This document shows positions 9,250 to 18,738 of a stretch of DNA of 33,430 bases, one piece after another. A model generated the notes under the pieces. That model was not told where the DNA came from and did no database searches. It saw only the letters and a list, made by a program, of their open reading frames with translations. This DNA comes from Stentor coeruleus (lineage: Eukaryota > Ciliophora > Heterotrichea > Heterotrichida > Stentoridae): contig MPUH01000817.1 in assembly GCA_001970955.1 (NCBI GenBank), forward strand, positions 1 to 33,430, written 5' to 3'. The translations under genes and the position numbers were made by a program. Each line of letters opens with the position of its first letter. The first letter of the stretch is position 1.

Positions 9250-9711
9250 ATGGAAAAATCTGGATTCAAATGTGAGGTTGAAGGATGCCAAAAGAGTTAT
9301 TCCAACTCTTTCAATCTCAAAAGGCACATTGAAAGTTTTCATAAAGGAATAAAGAAGTTCTTTTGTGCAATTTGTAATAAAGGGTTATCATCTAAGCAAA
9401 ACCTTCGTGAGCATTCCTTCATCCATCTCGATATCAAGCCTTATGTATGCACCCATAACAATTGTCAAGCTGCATTTCGTCAAGCAAGCCAACTAACCCT
9501 TCATGAAAATATGCATATTGAGGTACAAAAGCAGTTAATGCTTCGTTCAAAAATAGATATTCTAGATAACAGAATGTTTACAGGGTTGATAACTAAGATT
9601 AAACTGAATCTACAGGAAGAGGATATTTTACCTGAATCTCCAAGTATAAAAGTCACTCTACCAGAAATAAAATTTGAATTCTCTTCGGGCGATTCTGATA
9701 AATACTGGTGA
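9250..9711 (+). CDS. three-finger C2H2 zinc-finger protein, copy 2
   Basis: 153 aa, ATG to TGA. All twelve zinc ligands fall at the same positions as in copy 1 (C8, C13, H26, H31; C39, C42, H55, H59; C67, C72, H85, H89). Runs such as FNLKRHIESFHKGIKK, SSKQNLREH and RQASQL are shared, so finger recognition surfaces are largely conserved. The C-terminal tail (95-153) has diverged but keeps a short LPEIKFEF element that may match LPPILGQFL in copy 1. A sequence-specific DNA-binding role is likely and the target unknown. The start is the first ATG, preceded by an A/T-rich CACTAATAA context. The tail is acidic/serine-rich (SSGDSDKYW). Confidence 0.88.
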   Translation: MEKSGFKCEVEGCQKSYSNSFNLKRHIESFHKGIKKFFCAICNKGLSSKQNLREHSFIHLDIKPYVCTHNNCQAAFRQASQLTLHENMHIEVQKQLMLRSKIDILDNRMFTGLITKIKLNLQEEDILPESPSIKVTLPEIKFEFSSGDSDKYW

Positions 9712-11383
9712 AAATATTGTAGGATTTTCTTATAAGTAAGAAGAATTTCTAATAGATAGTGTTATAATTTGCATAACTGAGCAGGAAAGCTTAAATGCAT
9801 AAGTATGGGTAGAAGGATTTGAGTAAATGATAATATTTTATGGATGAAATAAATATGATAGTATATGATAGTTTAAGAATATGATTTGATTTAGGTTTTT
9901 TGAAGAAGTTGAAGTTGGATTGGTATAAGAAGTTTATAGGTTGGGGATATGATGATGTTTTGGAGGAATTTGTATGAGGAATTTGTATGAGGATTTGTAT
10001 GAGATTTGTTTTGCTGATGGAAATAGAAGAGATTTTGTTTGATGAGTGAAGTTGAAGGATAGGAGAATATTTGAGATAAGGATTCTTTTTAGAGGTTAGA
10101 TTTGAGAGTTGAGAGGCTAGGTTTGAATTATTGAAATTTTGTGAGATGATTGGGAGATTTTGTTTTTGATATGATTTTTTTGGATAAAGTGAGAAATGAG
10201 GATTGAGGTTAGGAGATGAGAAGGTAAGATAATAGGATAGGGATAATAGGATAGATATTTTATAAAGGGGAATGGTTTTTGAAAAAAAAGTAATGAACTT
10301 GTAGGATAAAAGATCAGGTAGCTTGGGTGAGAATTTTGGGGAAACGCTTTGTATTAAGAGATGTAATTAATTATAAACTGATTTACATCAAAAAAAATAC
10401 TACAAAAGCACTTTGATTTTAACATTGTATCTTGATTATAATTTTTTTCTCCGCTATGCACTTTTAATTTTGTTACTAAGCAAAAAAATCCTTTCTGAAA
10501 TATTTTATATGTTTTCTAATGTACTTCTATAAGCAAAAAATATCATTTGCACATCTAAAATTCAAGCAGTAACCTTGACATAAACTTTTAGTAATTTAAA
10601 ATTTAAATTTCATTTTTATATCGTACAAATTTTAATATGGTATCATACTTTATAGGTAGTCTTGTAAAAACACTGTTAAGTACAAAAAAAATTATAAAAA
10701 ACCCAAGATAAGGTAAATCGGTTAACTTTAAGAAACTTTAACCTCAACAAAAATTCAAAAAATTCAAATTTTCTGTATGCCAAATCTTATAAACCTCTAA
10801 GAGAAAATGCTTTTTTTTGTTTCAAATGATGTCATCTGATTGTTTTGCTAGTTTTTTAGGTGATGCTTATATTTAATCTTTGACAAAATAGGAAAAAAAA
10901 TTCAATTTTTTTATAGCATTTTTTTAGTATGAAACTGAGTTGCTAGAGTTATTTTTTTTTGATAGAAAATTGATAATAAGTGTTAAGACTATGTTAGAAA
11001 CTTATATTATACTTTGGATTTGAAGATTTATATTAGATAATTTAGAATTAAACCTTGACTTAAAATTTTTATTTGAAAATAAATGCTGAAGATTTTGATG
11101 CTGGAATATAATTTAAGTAATTAGTTAGATAGATATAGATTTATAGAAAATATCAGATAGAATTAGGTATGATTTTAGCTCATGAGTAAATAAAAATTTG
11201 TATTTTATAAATAGTTATGCTTTTTATTGCCAAAATATAAAATTCTTACTTGTGTATATGATATTTTATAAGATATTTAAGTTTGTAGAATCTTTCTTGA
11301 TGTATCTCTTACAAAAAACTATATTTGATCAAGATATTTAGTTGATATTTTATTATGCATATCTTGAATTTAATTTTCATAAA
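9712..11383. other. long intergenic region
   Basis: No gene seen in 1.67 kb. From 9712 to about 10340 it is strikingly G-rich and C-poor (9961-10020 contains 20 G and 1 C by hand count) and contains short purine-rich repeats. From 10390 on it is plain AT-rich DNA with T-runs. The last 40 bp before the CLU-like gene include in-frame non-ATG codons that could be mistaken for an N-terminal extension. The first ATG in that frame is at 11384. Confidence 0.5.
9963..10009. repeat. short tandem array with shrinking unit
   Basis: Four back-to-back units: GAGGAATTTGTAT twice (13 bp each), GAGGATTTGTAT (12 bp) and GAGATTTGT (9 bp). Each shorter unit lacks an A or G from the purine run. It lies in the G-rich 3' flank of the second zinc-finger gene. 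Probably slippage-derived. Confidence 0.7.
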
Positions 11384-14300
11384 ATGAACTCATCCAAAGA
11401 ACACTCCCAGCTTTTTTCATCAGTTTTCAGTCATTCAATAGAAGAACGCGGTTATGAAGACTATGTACTCAAGCTATCAAACGGTAAATGCTTCTTCAAC
11501 CGTCGCTATCTCGTCCTCCGTAATGGGATCATCGCTTATTACCGCGACAAGCCAGCTGATTTTTTTTCAGCCTCAAACCTTAATTCCAAACCAAAAGGTA
11601 AAGTTCACATCTTAGATTGTGAAATCAAAAAAGTAGATACAAACTATGCTAAAAAGAAAGGTCATCCATACATGTTCCAAATTTCTTTCTTTCTTTCAGG
11701 TAGAAAAAAAAAAGTTTTCTGGATGTTTTCTGTTGATTCACTAAGCGTACTTGAAGAATGGCTTGAAGCATTTGAGAAATCTCGTAATCCAATAATGGCA
11801 ATAGACGAAGAAAAAGAAGAAGCTTCAGAATCAAATGAACAAGACAAAGAACAAGAGCTTCAAGAACGCGAAAGAATCCTCCGTGAAGAAAACTTCAAAA
11901 AAACCCTTGAGTTAGAAAGACAGAAACAAGAAAAAAAGAAAAAAGAACAAGAAGAAAACCATAAACGCGAAGAACTTGAAAAGGAAATCAAACGCAAAGA
12001 AGAAGAAAAAAAACGTAAAATCGCTGAAAAAGCTGAACGTAAAAAGAAAGAAAAAAACAAGAAAATCCTCGAAAGTTTTTGGGATTATCGTTATCAAGGA
12101 CTTTTAGATGAGTTTATGAATGTATATCAAGATGATGATATTATTGACATAGGGATTAAAGTTTTTAAACTTATTGGGATATTTCGTGAAGCTTCTATTC
12201 ATGCTGCTAAGGTTGTGATAAATGATTTACAATTACCGGCTGAGAGAAGGAAAGTTAAGAAAATACAGGATTCAATGTTTATATATCAGAATTTGTTATT
12301 ATATTTAAGTTGTGAACAGAGTAATGCTGTACAGTCTAAATATCTTGGTCATGAGTTTAGAGCTAGTGATATTTTACAAGATGCTGTATTTTTTCTAGCA
12401 AAAACTGCGGATTTCCCAGTAAGAGTACCTTTGAGTTCTATTGTAGATTTTAAAGGTTTTAGAGCTTATGTTGTAGCGGTTATTCCTTTAGATACTGAGC
12501 TTACAGTAATTCATGGTTTGAAGACTCAGGATTACTATCAGACTGAAAATGCTCTTTATACGCATTTAAACAGTTTAACTGAATTACTGAATATAAAAAG
12601 TGCCCCGTTTCAGTGGGAAGGTGGGATTGTTCCTGTGGGGTATCTTAGTGTATTTACTCAATTTCATGAAAGTTTGGGATATAGCAAAATTGAAGATCTT
12701 GAAAACTATACAGACAGTACTAGTCAAATATACATAACCAGAGTTAGTGAAATTCTCCCATTAGACATGGATTTCAGCAACCCTCCTTTAGAATTTGTTA
12801 ATCGTCTACGACCTGAGTTTTTTAGTGATTATCATATACCCTTAACTTCAAATGCTTGTATAAATTTCACTCAAGAAGGTATAGAAGAAGATGATTATGA
12901 GATCTGTGAAGCAAGTCTAAAAGTCCGCACAGAGAAAATCAGTGAAATCATTGAACTTTTAGACTCTTTAACCATAATGCCAATAGACTCAAGATCTCTA
13001 ACCCAAGCATTACATGCAAATGGAATAAACTGTCGCTATCTTGGGCTTATAGTAAACCGAACAGCTTTACCACATATAAAAGATTTATGTCTAGTCGAAA
13101 TAGTAGGACGTACTTGCAAAAGGCTTCTTTTTCAACAACTAGCTGACCTTATGCTAGAAAACACAGAAAGTGAAGAAAATCCTTTAGAAAACACAAGGAA
13201 AACAAACGAAGATTATGCATCAATCAAAGTTATTGAAGGAAATTATTATATAGAAAGTGAACATGAACCTCCATTAGTTATAAACAGTGACTTAAATTTA
13301 CAAAGTGAAGATTATCGTATAAACAGTTTTCTAACTAGATTTAAAAAACAACTTCGATGGCCTACATATAAAGAACTCAAAGAAAAAATCAAAACAATTC
13401 AATCCCCAAGACAAAATCTAAACATGGAAGGTTCACTTAAAGAATGTATCGTCGATTATTTAAACCTAGTCTTTGGTATCGGTGAAGAAAGCGATATTTT
13501 CTGGCAGGAAATCCTTATCCCAAAAGCTGCGGCAAATTTCTCAATAAACCCAGACCATATAGACAAATCTCATATAAACTTACATGCTTTATTACATTCA
13601 GTATGTTTTCATTGTAGTCTTCAGCTTGGGTTTTCTAAAGATACAATGCTTGGGAAGATTGAAAACCCGTTTTCTTTACAAAGTTTAGAAAGGATTAAAG
13701 AGAAAACTAAAGTTGTTGCTATGAAAAGTATCGAGTCAAAAATAATCATGGCAAAAGTTCAAGGTTTAGAAGGACGTGAAGCTGGGTATGAGTCTAGTAT
13801 GATGAGTTTAGAGATAAATAAAGCTTTGAATCCTGACCCTGAGTTTTTAGGTGATACATTGATTTTAGCTGATATTGGGGAGATGCTTGTAGAATTGAAG
13901 GATTTTGATGCGGCGATTAAATATGCTAAGGATGCTTTGTTACAAATTCATCCTTTACATGCTGAAGGGGTTAAAAGTTGGTGTATATTGATAAGAGCAC
14001 TTATGAGTAATAATATGCAAGATGAAGCTTTACAATGTTTTGATCATGCTCTTACTGCATTAGAGTATCATTGGGGACCATATCATCCATTACATTGTAC
14101 ATTGTATAGTATTTTAGCTTATTTGTATATGGAGAAACATAATTATGAAGAAGCTTTGATATTATATAAAAACTCTTTGATGTGTAGTTTAAGGGTTTTA
14201 GGTCCTAATCATCCTCATACTGCGGAAGTATATGTTGAACTTGGGAATTTGTATATTGAAAATAAAGCTTATAGTGAAGCTGCATCTGCTATAGAAAAAG

Positions 14301-14434
14301 GCTTATCGGTATATGAAGCTTCTTTAGGTGAAACTGCTGCTGTGACAATTACTGCAAGGAGAAAATTAGAACAACTTTATGAAGAACTTGGACGTGAAGA
14401 TAAGTCACCATTTTCATCTAAAGGAAAGTCGTAA
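11384..14434 (+). CDS. PH domain + coiled coil + CLU-like + TPR protein
   Basis: 1016 aa from the first ATG (11384) to TAA. Residues ~20-135 look like a PH domain: beta-rich with basic patches (FNRRYLVLRNGIIAYYRDK, GRKKKVFWMF) and a C-terminal helix with the diagnostic Trp (SVLEEWLEAF). Residues ~143-230 are a Lys/Glu coiled coil. Residues ~230-590 match the CLU (clustered mitochondria/TIF31) family, including VNRLRPEFF at 472-480 and the hallmark LHANGINCRYLG at 543-554 followed by LVEIVGRTCKRLL. Residues ~855-1005 carry TPR repeats of the CLU/kinesin-light-chain type (YHWGPYHPLHCTLYSILAYLY, LGPNHPHTAEVYVELGNLY). Known CLU proteins bind mRNAs for mitochondrial proteins and affect mitochondrial distribution. 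The PH domain in place of the usual N-terminal region suggests lipid targeting. It may be a CLU-related paralogue and not the orthologue. Confidence 0.82.
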   Translation: MNSSKEHSQLFSSVFSHSIEERGYEDYVLKLSNGKCFFNRRYLVLRNGIIAYYRDKPADFFSASNLNSKPKGKVHILDCEIKKVDTNYAKKKGHPYMFQISFFLSGRKKKVFWMFSVDSLSVLEEWLEAFEKSRNPIMAIDEEKEEASESNEQDKEQELQERERILREENFKKTLELERQKQEKKKKEQEENHKREELEKEIKRKEEEKKRKIAEKAERKKKEKNKKILESFWDYRYQGLLDEFMNVYQDDDIIDIGIKVFKLIGIFREASIHAAKVVINDLQLPAERRKVKKIQDSMFIYQNLLLYLSCEQSNAVQSKYLGHEFRASDILQDAVFFLAKTADFPVRVPLSSIVDFKGFRAYVVAVIPLDTELTVIHGLKTQDYYQTENALYTHLNSLTELLNIKSAPFQWEGGIVPVGYLSVFTQFHESLGYSKIEDLENYTDSTSQIYITRVSEILPLDMDFSNPPLEFVNRLRPEFFSDYHIPLTSNACINFTQEGIEEDDYEICEASLKVRTEKISEIIELLDSLTIMPIDSRSLTQALHANGINCRYLGLIVNRTALPHIKDLCLVEIVGRTCKRLLFQQLADLMLENTESEENPLENTRKTNEDYASIKVIEGNYYIESEHEPPLVINSDLNLQSEDYRINSFLTRFKKQLRWPTYKELKEKIKTIQSPRQNLNMEGSLKECIVDYLNLVFGIGEESDIFWQEILIPKAAANFSINPDHIDKSHINLHALLHSVCFHCSLQLGFSKDTMLGKIENPFSLQSLERIKEKTKVVAMKSIESKIIMAKVQGLEGREAGYESSMMSLEINKALNPDPEFLGDTLILADIGEMLVELKDFDAAIKYAKDALLQIHPLHAEGVKSWCILIRALMSNNMQDEALQCFDHALTALEYHWGPYHPLHCTLYSILAYLYMEKHNYEEALILYKNSLMCSLRVLGPNHPHTAEVYVELGNLYIENKAYSEAASAIEKGLSVYEASLGETAAVTITARRKLEQLYEELGREDKSPFSSKGKS

Positions 14435-14607
14435 ATTTTATAAACTAAAATGTGGTTTTATTTTCATAGACTTTTTGTAGGAATCATGGCTTTATGCTGA
14501 TTATAAAAATGATAAAGAAAGGGTGGGTTATGAAGAAAAAATACCCCTTTTGTATAGGAATTTTACTAAGTAGATGGATTTTAATAATAGAAAACTGTAT
14601 ATGAAAT

Positions 14608-15498
14608 CTAAATTTTAGGCTTAAAATTAGTTACTACCCATTCATATATAGCTGAATCAAGCATTGGGATTTTTTTATTAATAATCCTAGGGATAGACAA
14701 AGTATTCCCTTCGTTGATATTAATAACAGTCAGTAAACATAACCCTAAATTATCTTCTAACCCTGTTAAGTCTATATAATATTTAATCTCTGGAGGTAGT
14801 AAATTGTAATTCTTCAAAAATGTTTTTTTATCAAAATCAACAAGACAATTAATTTCTTTTGTAACTAATGGATGCTTATCCTTCAAAGCTGGATATCCAA
14901 ATGATCTCATAATTTTTATCATAAATTTTTCTATTGATTCTGGATGAATAAAATTGTATTTAGGTACAAAATATGAAGCTGATTTGCACATAGAGAAATA
15001 TGATATTGGATTAACACTTACATCAAAATGAAGCAAATTATTATTTTGATACTCTTTTCTAAGAAGTGCTCCAATTATTGCTTTGATCTTTTTAAAAATT
15101 CCTCTTCTTTGGAATTTCTGAGTTGCACATGAAAGTCCTGAAGAAACTAGGTATTTGTTTGATGGGGATACTAGGTTTGGAATGGCAAAAAACTCGTAGA
15201 TATTGTATTCAGTAAACACTTTTATAGAGTTGTCAGCTGTGGTTTTTAAAAGAATAATTTTTGTGCATAATGAAGTGGGGTTGTTGAATTCAGACTGGAA
15301 AAAAGATTCACGTGTAAAGCCTTTAAGGGCTTTTGAGTATATTGAATACATTTGATCTATTAGCGAACTTTGAAGATCTAAAGGAAGGGACTTAAAATTC
15401 TTGATATATTCGAAATAATATTCTTTCTGTGAAATTTCAGGCATGCTTAACTCACATAACTGAATTTTTTCTATAGAACAATTATTTTCTATATTCAT
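14608..15498 (-). CDS. possible GNAT-like acetyltransferase
   Basis: 296 aa when started at the second Met (15498), preferred because TTATAAA directly precedes it as at other starts here. The first Met at 15528 would add ten residues. The middle (SSGLSCATQKFQRRGIFKKI) resembles the acetyl-CoA pyrophosphate loop of GNAT enzymes (Q-x-x-R/K-G-x-G/A with a preceding beta strand). It is followed by a helix and then NPISYFSMCKSASYFVPKYN, which resembles the GNAT segment where a residue pattern N-P...Y..M.K.G.F follows. The N-terminal third is a helical extension and the C-terminus is unassigned. The fold call rests only on these two motifs. The substrate is unknown. It converges on the CLU-like gene with a 173-bp spacer. 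Confidence 0.6.
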   Translation of the reverse strand: MNIENNCSIEKIQLCELSMPEISQKEYYFEYIKNFKSLPLDLQSSLIDQMYSIYSKALKGFTRESFFQSEFNNPTSLCTKIILLKTTADNSIKVFTEYNIYEFFAIPNLVSPSNKYLVSSGLSCATQKFQRRGIFKKIKAIIGALLRKEYQNNNLLHFDVSVNPISYFSMCKSASYFVPKYNFIHPESIEKFMIKIMRSFGYPALKDKHPLVTKEINCLVDFDKKTFLKNYNLLPPEIKYYIDLTGLEDNLGLCLLTVININEGNTLSIPRIINKKIPMLDSAIYEWVVTNFKPKI

Positions 15499-15632
15499 TT
15501 TATAATTGATTTTTGCTAATATACACATAATTTTATAGATATAATATGATATATAAACTTACAATAAAACTACTTTTAGTTCAGCTATTTGTGATGTTGA
15601 CTGATTTTATAAAATTGACTCAAATTGCATAA

Positions 15633-15751
15633 TTAAGTTAGAAATATAGTCAAGAGGATATCGGTTTATATCAGTTACTAGGAAATTCCCANTTAAGTTA
15701 GAAATATAGTCAAGAGGATATCGGTTTATATCAGTTACTAGGAAATTCCCA
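15633..15751. repeat. assembly-artefact direct duplication around N at 15692
   Basis: Positions 15633-15691 (59 bp) are repeated exactly at 15693-15751 with a single N between. The arrangement is the same as the other N junctions in the window and is best read as an unmerged contig overlap in non-coding DNA. Confidence 0.9.
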
Positions 15752-16202
15752 ACCTATAATGATGAGTTAATAATAGATATTATGAAAGTAATATAATAAT
15801 TAAAATCTAAGATGCTAATACTTTACAAAAGATGACCTAATAAATCGAATTATAAAACCATTAGAATATATTATAAAAAATAATAATTTTATTAGGACAG
15901 TCCTCTTGTATAAAAAAATCATCAAACTCTTATTTAAGTCCTCAAAAAAGCTATCCTCGCTCTATATCTATAAACAAAAACTATTCTCAGACAGTCCTAA
16001 ATCATAATTCCAAGCAATTAACCCTTTATTTCTCTATCCTAAAAACCCAGAACTTTTATATCAACCTATTTATCTTTATCTTAACCTTCTGAATATGAAA
16101 ATTATATATAAACCTATAAAAAATTAAAATCTTTACCAATCAATAGATTTTTATATAAGCAACTCTATACAAAAAAACTATTATTCATCATTAATTATGG
16201 CT

Positions 16203-16215
16203 TATATAATTTATA
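16203..16215 (+). promoter_or_regulatory. TATA-like element abutting the start codon
   Basis: TATATAATTTATA directly precedes the ATG at 16216. Comparable elements touch the ATG of several other genes here: TTTATAATTT before 27497, CTTATAA before the minus-strand start at 18335, CTTATATAAAA before 19418, GATATAA before 3076. This implies a very short 5' leader if it works as a core promoter. It could instead be only an A/T-rich initiation context. Confidence 0.35.
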
Positions 16216-17199
16216 ATGCCAAAAACAAAAGCTATGAAAAATTTTATGCAGGTCCTCGCTGAGCTTGAAGAGTTCGACAAAAAATGCAGAAGAATGACTC
16301 AACTACTTGGATATAGAAGTTCAGAAATCCCTAAAATGTATAAGCAGTTTATCTCTTTATGCAATTCATTGTCTATTGTATTTTTACAGTTTGAGCTGAA
16401 TCAAGTTAGTTTCAATGTTCTAAACCGAGCTGTGCAATGTGATGTTAGTATGTTTTTTGAAGGGAATATTGAAGATAGAACTTGGTATGGAAGGGCATTA
16501 CTGTATTGTAACTTGGGGTATTTGATGCTGTTGGTTGAAGATATACCTTCAAGTCTGAAATTTCTTTATGATGCTGAGAGTTTAATATTAGAAATTAAAG
16601 AGATGGGTACAGATACAGACTATTATATCGAAGACCTCACTTTAGCCCACTCAGCTCTTACTTTTACAATCCTATCCAAAATCAGTAGGATATCCAATGC
16701 TCAGAAATACTTAGACATCGCTTTGCTCCAATTCAACCAAATCGCAAAAAAGCAACGGCGTACCAAAATCAGCAAAGTTGGTATCGCGAACTTATACTGT
16801 TTACTTGTATCAGCTATGAAAATCACTAAAGCGCATATAGAAGGAAAGACTGTTTTGGCTGCAGGGGTATGTCAAAGCGTATTAGAAAAAGTTAATGACC
16901 GAGACATAGCTTCAGCTTTATTATTAGAAAAATACTCACAAAGTTCTGAAACAGGGATTGACATGATCAACAGCGACGAGTTTAGAAGCATAATTTTTGT
17001 GACGAGTTTTTTCCCTTTTATCACATCATCAACACCTGTTATAGACTTTGAAGAACTTGTCGCATTACAAAACCGGATGAAAGGAGAGCCGATTGACCTG
17101 TCTGACCTTGGGATGATAGGTAGTTCATCAGATACAGAAACAGATTTATACTCATTAATCATGCAAGAAGCTCTGAATTCAATAAAAACTAGGGTTTAA
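16216..17199 (+). CDS. helical (TPR-like) repeat protein, 327 aa
   Basis: Complete ATG-to-TAA frame of 327 aa. No specific family is recognised. The secondary structure appears almost wholly alpha-helical. Helix pairs such as TWYGRALLYCNLGYLMLLVE plus SSLKFLYDAESLI, and LAHSALTFTILSKI plus NAQKYLDIALLQFNQIAKK, look like degenerate TPR units (small residues at positions 8 and 20). The C-terminal ~80 residues are acidic and Ser-rich (LGMIGSSSDTETD). There is no signal peptide or membrane span. A protein-interaction role is likely but not provable from sequence alone. It converges on the downstream Kelch gene with a 65-bp spacer, so their 3' ends may overlap in transcripts. Confidence 0.75.
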   Translation: MPKTKAMKNFMQVLAELEEFDKKCRRMTQLLGYRSSEIPKMYKQFISLCNSLSIVFLQFELNQVSFNVLNRAVQCDVSMFFEGNIEDRTWYGRALLYCNLGYLMLLVEDIPSSLKFLYDAESLILEIKEMGTDTDYYIEDLTLAHSALTFTILSKISRISNAQKYLDIALLQFNQIAKKQRRTKISKVGIANLYCLLVSAMKITKAHIEGKTVLAAGVCQSVLEKVNDRDIASALLLEKYSQSSETGIDMINSDEFRSIIFVTSFFPFITSSTPVIDFEELVALQNRMKGEPIDLSDLGMIGSSSDTETDLYSLIMQEALNSIKTRV

Positions 17200-17264
17200 A
17201 TATCATATAAAACTATTAATCTATGCAACCCTATCTTATATTCTCTATAATGTTTTATAGATTA

Positions 17265-18335
17265 TTATTCTCTCGGCCTCATAAAAGCTGCAGCTTCAAT
17301 TTGCTGGTAAATAGACAGCGGCATGTTTTTCATTTCTTTTCCTACACCATTACTCCAGAACTCTCCATTGACATGTCCACCTCCAACAACCCAAAACGAG
17401 TTTAGATACCAACAAGATGCAGCTCCAGCCCTAGGGTGTAAAAGCTTCATCCCATCAACTTCAAATTGAGAATTCTCTGTGTTAAAACAAAGAACTCTAT
17501 CACTAGCTTGATTTCCATCACTTCCACCTAATACTAAAAAGCTAGTATTAAACTTATCTCTAGGAATAACACTCATACCAGCAAGCATTGGAACATTTAC
17601 TTCAATCAATAACCAAACATTATCTTGGAATTTTTCTAATGAATTACATACTTCAGTTGTACCACAAAAACCCCCAGCAACCCATAAAGCATTATTATTA
17701 GCAATGACTGTACAATAAGACCTTGGGCGATTTAAAGGACTTTTAGCAACCCAACCTTGTCCATTAAAAGCTTCAACTGAGTTTAAATAATCATTAGGGG
17801 AACTTTGCCCACCGATAACATAAGCTGTTGATTTAAACATGATACTTGAATGTAAATATCTTGATTCTTGCATTTCATAAACATTGACTATATTGGAAAT
17901 AGTCCCAAAGTTATTAGAAATCTCAATATGGTAACTATGTTTTAGAGCTGTTCCATTAAAACCTCCTGTGATTATAAAGGAATGTGCACTTGTCATGACT
18001 GCTCGACTATATTTTCCATCTGGAACTTTAGACTTTGCTGTCCATTCAGTATATGTTGTCCATAAATCTTCAATTGGTTCATGAGTTACAAAGCTTTCAC
18101 CAAGAACAAAGTTTATCATCCCATAACGACCTTCGAATTTTTCTGAGGTTTTGCAATGCGTTGTTGGGTGGGTCTCATAGGATTCAATTATCACGTTTGC
18201 GGCTGGTTCAAATGTTGCTGCGTCAGCTTTGAGGTTATGTTTTACTTCCTCTGGTACATCTTTTGGAGTGAAATCGATAGCATCTGGGTTCAGCTTCCCT
18301 TTAGACTCTTCGGAGTTCTCCTTAGATTCTTCCAT
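17265..18335 (-). CDS. Kelch-repeat beta-propeller protein
   Basis: 356 aa, ATG to TAA. An acidic, probably disordered N-terminus (1-60, MEESKENSEESKGKLNPDA) is followed by a beta-propeller. Kelch double-glycine lines are visible as FIITGGFNG, AYVIGGQSS, LWVAGGFCG, FLVLGGSDG and FWVVGGGHV, with matching blade strands (RYLHSSIMFKS, RPRSYCTVIANN, HPRAGAASCWYLN). Five or six blades are implied. No BTB or F-box is attached. It is likely a soluble interaction scaffold. The start has TTATAA directly upstream. The 5' flank carries a telomere-repeat-like motif about 100 bp before the ATG. Unlike the Kelch protein at 4471, it has no lipidation motif. Confidence 0.85.
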   Translation of the reverse strand: MEESKENSEESKGKLNPDAIDFTPKDVPEEVKHNLKADAATFEPAANVIIESYETHPTTHCKTSEKFEGRYGMINFVLGESFVTHEPIEDLWTTYTEWTAKSKVPDGKYSRAVMTSAHSFIITGGFNGTALKHSYHIEISNNFGTISNIVNVYEMQESRYLHSSIMFKSTAYVIGGQSSPNDYLNSVEAFNGQGWVAKSPLNRPRSYCTVIANNNALWVAGGFCGTTEVCNSLEKFQDNVWLLIEVNVPMLAGMSVIPRDKFNTSFLVLGGSDGNQASDRVLCFNTENSQFEVDGMKLLHPRAGAASCWYLNSFWVVGGGHVNGEFWSNGVGKEMKNMPLSIYQQIEAAAFMRPRE

Positions 18336-18738
18336 TTATAAGATTAGCATTTTTGTTGTGTGGTGGATTGGTTTATAAGGTTTTAATAATAAGTTCGTAT
18401 AAGAATGTATAGAGATATATTATGAAAATAGACAATTTGGGTGTTAGGGTGTTAGATAGGAAATATTGTTTTAGGTATTTTGATGAATTTATTAAGATTG
18501 TGATTAGGATATTTTTTTTTTATGTATAATAATGATATATGTAATTTGATTATTGAGGATATGAGTTTATTGAATATAATTTATTTGTTATAAGGATATG
18601 TGTATATAATAAAACTATATATTAAATATAATTTCAGTTTTTCCCTTTATAAAGAACTCAATAACTTATTTTCATGATATAAAAATCTTAATCTTTCTTA
18701 TTAAATAAAACTATACTCTTAAATGACTATCTCTTAGG
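18336..18738. other. intergenic region between tandem minus-strand genes
   Basis: No gene seen. The part next to 18335 is G-rich on the plus strand (that gene's 5' flank) and the part from ~18620 is C-leaning (the 3' flank of the SPRY gene). It contains the telomere-like motif listed separately. Confidence 0.5.
18439..18455 (-). repeat. interstitial telomere-repeat-like motif
   Basis: On the minus strand this reads CTAACACCCTAACACCC, two full units of the CCCTAACA repeat in permuted phase plus one base. It lies about 105-120 bp upstream of the Kelch gene start, with the C-rich strand as the sense strand. The copy at 8982 has the same orientation relative to its gene. Confidence 0.6.

Larger units (their letters stand above)
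15499..16215. other. intergenic region, divergent promoters
   Basis: Spacer between the divergent GNAT-like and helical-repeat genes. It includes one N junction with a 59-bp duplication, so its true length is about 60 bp less. From ~15890 to 16215 it is C-rich and G-poor. An ACAGTCCT string occurs twice, near 15899 and 15988. No gene seen. Confidence 0.5.

Noticed and set aside
8471..9720. UGA reassigned to Trp (Blepharisma-type code)
   Set aside because: Both zinc-finger genes and the pseudokinase end sensibly at TGA, and long frames contain TGG for Trp and no internal TGA.
11860..12097. Phe/Ser-rich frames antisense to the CLU-like gene
   Set aside because: They are the complement of the Lys/Glu coiled-coil codons and have no independent support.
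14518..14550. Hairpin AAAGGG...CCCTTT in the convergent spacer as a terminator
   Set aside because: Six pairs around a 21-nt loop in AT-rich DNA can arise by chance, and intrinsic terminators are not expected in a eukaryote.
18439..18455. Telomerase RNA template
   Set aside because: The template-like C-rich strand matches, but the surroundings are an AT-rich promoter without visible conserved stems or a T-run terminator. The motif occurs near other genes too.
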